Source: Streptomyces sp. NRRL F-2664 (GTDB taxonomy: Bacteria; Actinomycetota; Actinomycetes; Streptomycetales; Streptomycetaceae). From it: a DNA stretch of 64,000 bases. Location of the stretch: NCBI RefSeq assembly GCF_000719345.1, contig NZ_JOFX01000008.1, positions 109,425 through 173,424 on the forward strand. The letters are read 5' to 3'. Made by a program: the position numbers and the translations under genes. The stretch's first letter is position 1. Each line of letters opens with the position of its first letter. A model generated the notes under the pieces. It did not search any database and had not been told where the DNA came from. It was given only the letters and a program-made list of their open reading frames with translations. Positions 61,557 through 64,000 of this stretch are shown in pieces.

Positions 61557-62969
61557 TCAGTCGCGCCGGCGGCCGATCTGGACGTTCTCCATCACGCCGA
61601 GCGCGTCGGGCACCAGGATGGCCGCGGAGTAGTACGTGGTGACCAGGTACGAGATGATCGCCTGCTCGCTGATGCCCATGAAGCGCACGGACAGGCCCGG
61701 CTCGTACTCCTCCGGCAGCCCCGTCTGGTGCAGGCCGATGACGCCCTGGTTGTCCTCGCCCGTGCGCATGGCGATGATCGAGCTGGTGTTCTCCTTGCTG
61801 ATGGGGATCTTGCTGCACGGAAGGATCGGTACGCCGCGCCAGGCCGGGACCTGCTGGCCGCCGAGGTCGACGTGGTCCGGGTAGAGCCCGCGGGCGTTGA
61901 ACTCGCGCCCGATCGCCGCAATGGTCCTGGGGTGGGCGAAGAAGAACTTCGTGCCGCGGCGGCGGCAGAGCAGTTCGTCCATGTCGTCCGGGGTGGGCGG
62001 ACCGGAGTGCGTCTGGATGCGCTGCTTGAAGTCGGCGTTGTGGAGCAGGCCGAACTCGGGGTTGTTGACGAGTTCGTACTCCTGGCGCTCGCGCAGCGCC
62101 TCGATCGTGAGCCGGAGCTGTTCCTCGGTCTGGTTGTGCGGACCGTTGTAGAGGTCGGCGACGCGCGTGTGGACGCGCAGTACGGTCTGGGCGATGGAGA
62201 GTTCGTACTCGCGCGGCTTGAGTTCGTAGTCGACGAAGGTGCCGGGGAGTTCCGCTTCGCCGGTGTGGCCGGCGGACAGGGCGATCTCGGCCTCGCCGTG
62301 CTTGTTCTGCCGCTGGTTCGGGAGCGAGCCGAACAGCTCGACGTGGGCCCGGAGGTTCGGTGCGGCGTCGAGGACGGCGGCGAAGTCGGCGCGGGAGAGG
62401 GTGAGCAGGGTGCCGGAGGTCTCGGCGGTGGCCGTGTAGTCGGCGGTCGCGTCGGCGTCCAGCAGCGCGTTCTCGCCGAACCGGTCGCCGTCGGCCAGGA
62501 CGGCGACGGCGATCTCGTCCCCGTACTTGCCGACGGACGTCTGGTTGATGCGGCCGTGGGCGATGAGGTGGATCCGCTCCGCGGGGGCACCGCGCTCGAT
62601 CAGTACCTCGCCGGCGCGGAAGTCGCGCTGGACGCACCGGTCGGCGAGCGTCGCCAGCACCTGCTCGTCCTCGAAGCCCCGCAGCATGGCGAGTTCACCG
62701 AGTTCGCGGGGGATGACCCGGACAGTGGCTCCGTCCTGCACGAATTCGATGCGGCCGTCGCCGACGGTGTACGTCAGACGGCGGTTGACCCGGTAGGTGC
62801 CGCCCTTGGTCTCCACCCACGGGAGGGTCCGCAGCAGCCACCGGGAGGTGATCTCCTGCATCTGGGGGGCGGACTTGGTCGTGGTGGCAAGGTTGCGGGC
62901 GGCCGCCGTGCCCAGACTCGTCCGCTGGGTCGGTTCCAGCTGGGCCTCTGGGCTGGTGTCCACGGTCAT
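61557..62969 (-). CDS. eshA: EshA, family 2B encapsulin shell protein with cyclic-nucleotide-binding domain
   Basis: ATG at 62969 follows AAGGAGAG. 470 residues. N-terminal arm and E-loop-like part, then a CNB domain (~100-220) with [24 protein letters not shown] and [10 protein letters not shown] (phosphate-binding-cassette-like), and an HK97-fold C-terminal part: [75 protein letters not shown]. Family 2B encapsulins form capsids; EshA of S. griseus was first found as a protein affecting growth and antibiotic production. It is followed by its cargo gene on the same strand. Confidence 0.95.
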   Translation of the reverse strand: MTVDTSPEAQLEPTQRTSLGTAAARNLATTTKSAPQMQEITSRWLLRTLPWVETKGGTYRVNRRLTYTVGDGRIEFVQDGATVRVIPRELGELAMLRGFEDEQVLATLADRCVQRDFRAGEVLIERGAPAERIHLIAHGRINQTSVGKYGDEIAVAVLADGDRFGENALLDADATADYTATAETSGTLLTLSRADFAAVLDAAPNLRAHVELFGSLPNQRQNKHGEAEIALSAGHTGEAELPGTFVDYELKPREYELSIAQTVLRVHTRVADLYNGPHNQTEEQLRLTIEALRERQEYELVNNPEFGLLHNADFKQRIQTHSGPPTPDDMDELLCRRRGTKFFFAHPRTIAAIGREFNARGLYPDHVDLGGQQVPAWRGVPILPCSKIPISKENTSSIIAMRTGEDNQGVIGLHQTGLPEEYEPGLSVRFMGISEQAIISYLVTTYYSAAILVPDALGVMENVQIGRRRD

Positions 62970-63301
62970 CGCGCAGGTCTCTCCTTCGTGCGGGCGGTGA
63001 TCGGCGCATACGGGTGCACCTCACCAGTGAAAGAAGAAAAATAGGGTGGATACCCGGGCAATCCCTCTGGATCCGGAAGCACACTAACCGCCGGCGAACC
63101 GGCTCACCCATCGGAAGGGGTCGGGATTACCTCAAAACGGTGATCTTGAGTCGCCCGGTGTTTGATCATCACCTCGGCGGTTTCGGACACGTGCGCCGTA
63201 CACTTTCCGCCAGGACCACATCTGACCGGCAACTTCCGTACGGACGCTGCCCGTTCCGGACGGCCGGTCGGCCCCCGCCGGCGGCGTCGTACCCTACGGC
63301 C
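62970..63301. promoter_or_regulatory. Divergent control region upstream of eshA
   Basis: 332 bp between eshA (minus) and a small gene (plus). Near eshA is an AT-rich tract (GTGAAAGAAGAAAAATAGGG, 63027-63046), and the middle part 63120-63190 is also AT-richer (CCTCAAAACGGTGATCTTGAG). The eshA-2-MIB promoter must lie here. I see no clear operator palindrome. Confidence 0.4.
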
Positions 63302-63757
63302 ATGACGGACGACGAGGACCTGATACTGCGGGAAGCACTGGGCGCGCTGGGCGCTGTCGGGGGCGGCCCGGGCGGGCGGCTCGGCGCGAAGTTCGCGGCC
63401 GGGCGGCTGAAGAAGAACGTGCACGAGGTCGAACTGACCCTGGAGGGCGTCCCGCCCGCCGAGGCCGCGGCCCGTACGACCGACCTCCTGCTGCGCCTGG
63501 GCACCCCGGTGCGCACGAGGGCCACCGATTCCCCCGAGACGGTACGCGTCGTCCGCGCACTCGTCGGCGGCGGATTCGCCCAGATGAACCCGGTACTGGT
63601 CACCGTGACGCTGACGGACACCGGGGCGGGAGCCACGACGGCCCGCGTCCGCGGAGCCGCCAAGGAAGGCCTGATCAAGCAGCGGGCGGGCGAAAAGACC
63701 GCCCACCAGGTGGCCACCCTCCTCCTCGGCCACCCACCGACTCCGCGGGGAGGCTGA
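63302..63757 (+). CDS. Conserved hypothetical protein
   Basis: ATG at 63302. 151 residues: MTDDEDLILREALGALGAVGGGP, KFAAGRLKKNVHEVELTLEGVPPAEAAARTTDLLLRLG, VRVVRALVGGGFAQMNPVLVTVTLTDT and AKEGLIKQRAGEKTAHQVATLLLG. The pattern is an alpha-beta domain of the bacterial lipocalin/ SRPBCC-unlike unknown type; I know no function. Confidence 0.7.
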   Translation: MTDDEDLILREALGALGAVGGGPGGRLGAKFAAGRLKKNVHEVELTLEGVPPAEAAARTTDLLLRLGTPVRTRATDSPETVRVVRALVGGGFAQMNPVLVTVTLTDTGAGATTARVRGAAKEGLIKQRAGEKTAHQVATLLLGHPPTPRGG

Positions 63758-63902
63758 GGGGGCGGCGCGGTAAGGGGCGGGAACTTCGGCGGGGCGGGGT
63801 GTGGGCGTGCGGGGTGGCTTCGGTGGGGCGGGAGCCGTGTGCTCGGTAGCAGGAACGGTCTGGGGGTTTCCCGTCAGTCCCATCGTCCTTCCGTGCCGGG
63901 CC

Positions 63903-63971
63903 GGTCCGTCAAGGGCGCTCCCTGCGGTCGCGTCGCTTCGCGATGGAGCTTCGCTCCACCCTTGACCGACC
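63903..63971. repeat. Extended inverted repeat, REP-like element
   Basis: GGTCCGTCAAGGG (63903-63915) pairs with CCCTTGACCGACC (63959-63971), one mismatch, around a 43-bp centre with smaller hairpins (CGCTTCGCG and TGGAGCTTCGCTCCA). This composition resembles repeated intergenic elements seen in Streptomyces genomes. No gene lies between 63758 and the window end. Confidence 0.55.
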
Positions 63972-64000
63972 GCCCCGTCCCGGAAAGCCGAAAGACTGCC

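Noticed and set aside
59130..62969. 2-MIB encapsulin operon as wholly novel
   Set aside because: EshA, 2-MIB synthase and the methyltransferase are known to occur together; only the hairpin and the neighbouring PKS/AONS unit seem worth new study.

Overview
The window is chromosomal DNA from a high-GC actinomycete, almost certainly a Streptomyces. Support comes from a short chaplin, a tendamistat-type amylase inhibitor, EshA with the 2-methylisoborneol (2-MIB) genes, many small Streptomyces-type proteins, GTG/TTG starts, and a rare TTA (bldA-type) codon in one gene. There are no rRNA or tRNA genes, insertion sequences, phage genes or CRISPR arrays that I can see. It reads as accessory, arm-like chromosome: many single genes, paired regulators, secreted proteins and a few decayed genes.

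Left part (1-15.6 kb): the N-terminus of a Ser/Thr kinase; a deletion scar that joins the 5' end of rraA to the 3' end of a secreted PNGase A-like gene; an EamA exporter and PAP2 pair divergent from a TetR gene, with three phased palindromes between them; TerD; an orphan glutamate-binding lipoprotein; a secreted nuclease; a GH20 lipoprotein; an MFS exporter with a HbpS/GlcG-like protein, divergent from a MarR gene; and a three-gene unit of LAHTG wall protein, ECF sigma factor and a tail-anchored protein.

Middle part (15.6-30 kb): a secreted SH3-like protein carrying a DREDM minisatellite; a single-chain RNA repair enzyme (Rnl1-type ligase, kinase, phosphatase) followed after 10 bp by a NYN/PIN-fold protein; a TDT carrier and DoxX; the DUF5997 and HTH-less LysR-like pair; a tendamistat-like inhibitor with CTTGCAG repeats upstream; a CBM2-GH18 enzyme; and a chaplin.

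30-46 kb: a MalT-type LuxR regulator behind a YihY membrane protein; a 1.1-kb stretch of gene remnants (DUF11 and PDZ fragments); an M1 lipoprotein peptidase; a Tat-exported amidase; a second gene-poor stretch with a DUF5133 remnant; a GNAT-PaaX pair divergent from a hydrolase; and a YbdK-type ligase.

45-64 kb: AraC, VOC and UvrA-like genes that together look like a drug-resistance unit; a secreted galactose oxidase with a duplicated CBM32, a TTG start and a TTA codon; TetR with a MAB_1171c-like membrane protein; XRE with an ImmA-type protease; a KS-ACP-oxoamine synthase megaenzyme coupled to an NAD(P)-dependent dehydratase/epimerase; and the 2-MIB operon: EshA (family 2B encapsulin shell), 2-MIB synthase (cargo), and geranyl diphosphate methyltransferase. 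A strong hairpin separates shell from cargo gene. The best candidates for new biology are the KS-ACP-AONS/reductase pair beside the 2-MIB encapsulin operon and the fused RNA-repair enzyme with its NYN partner.
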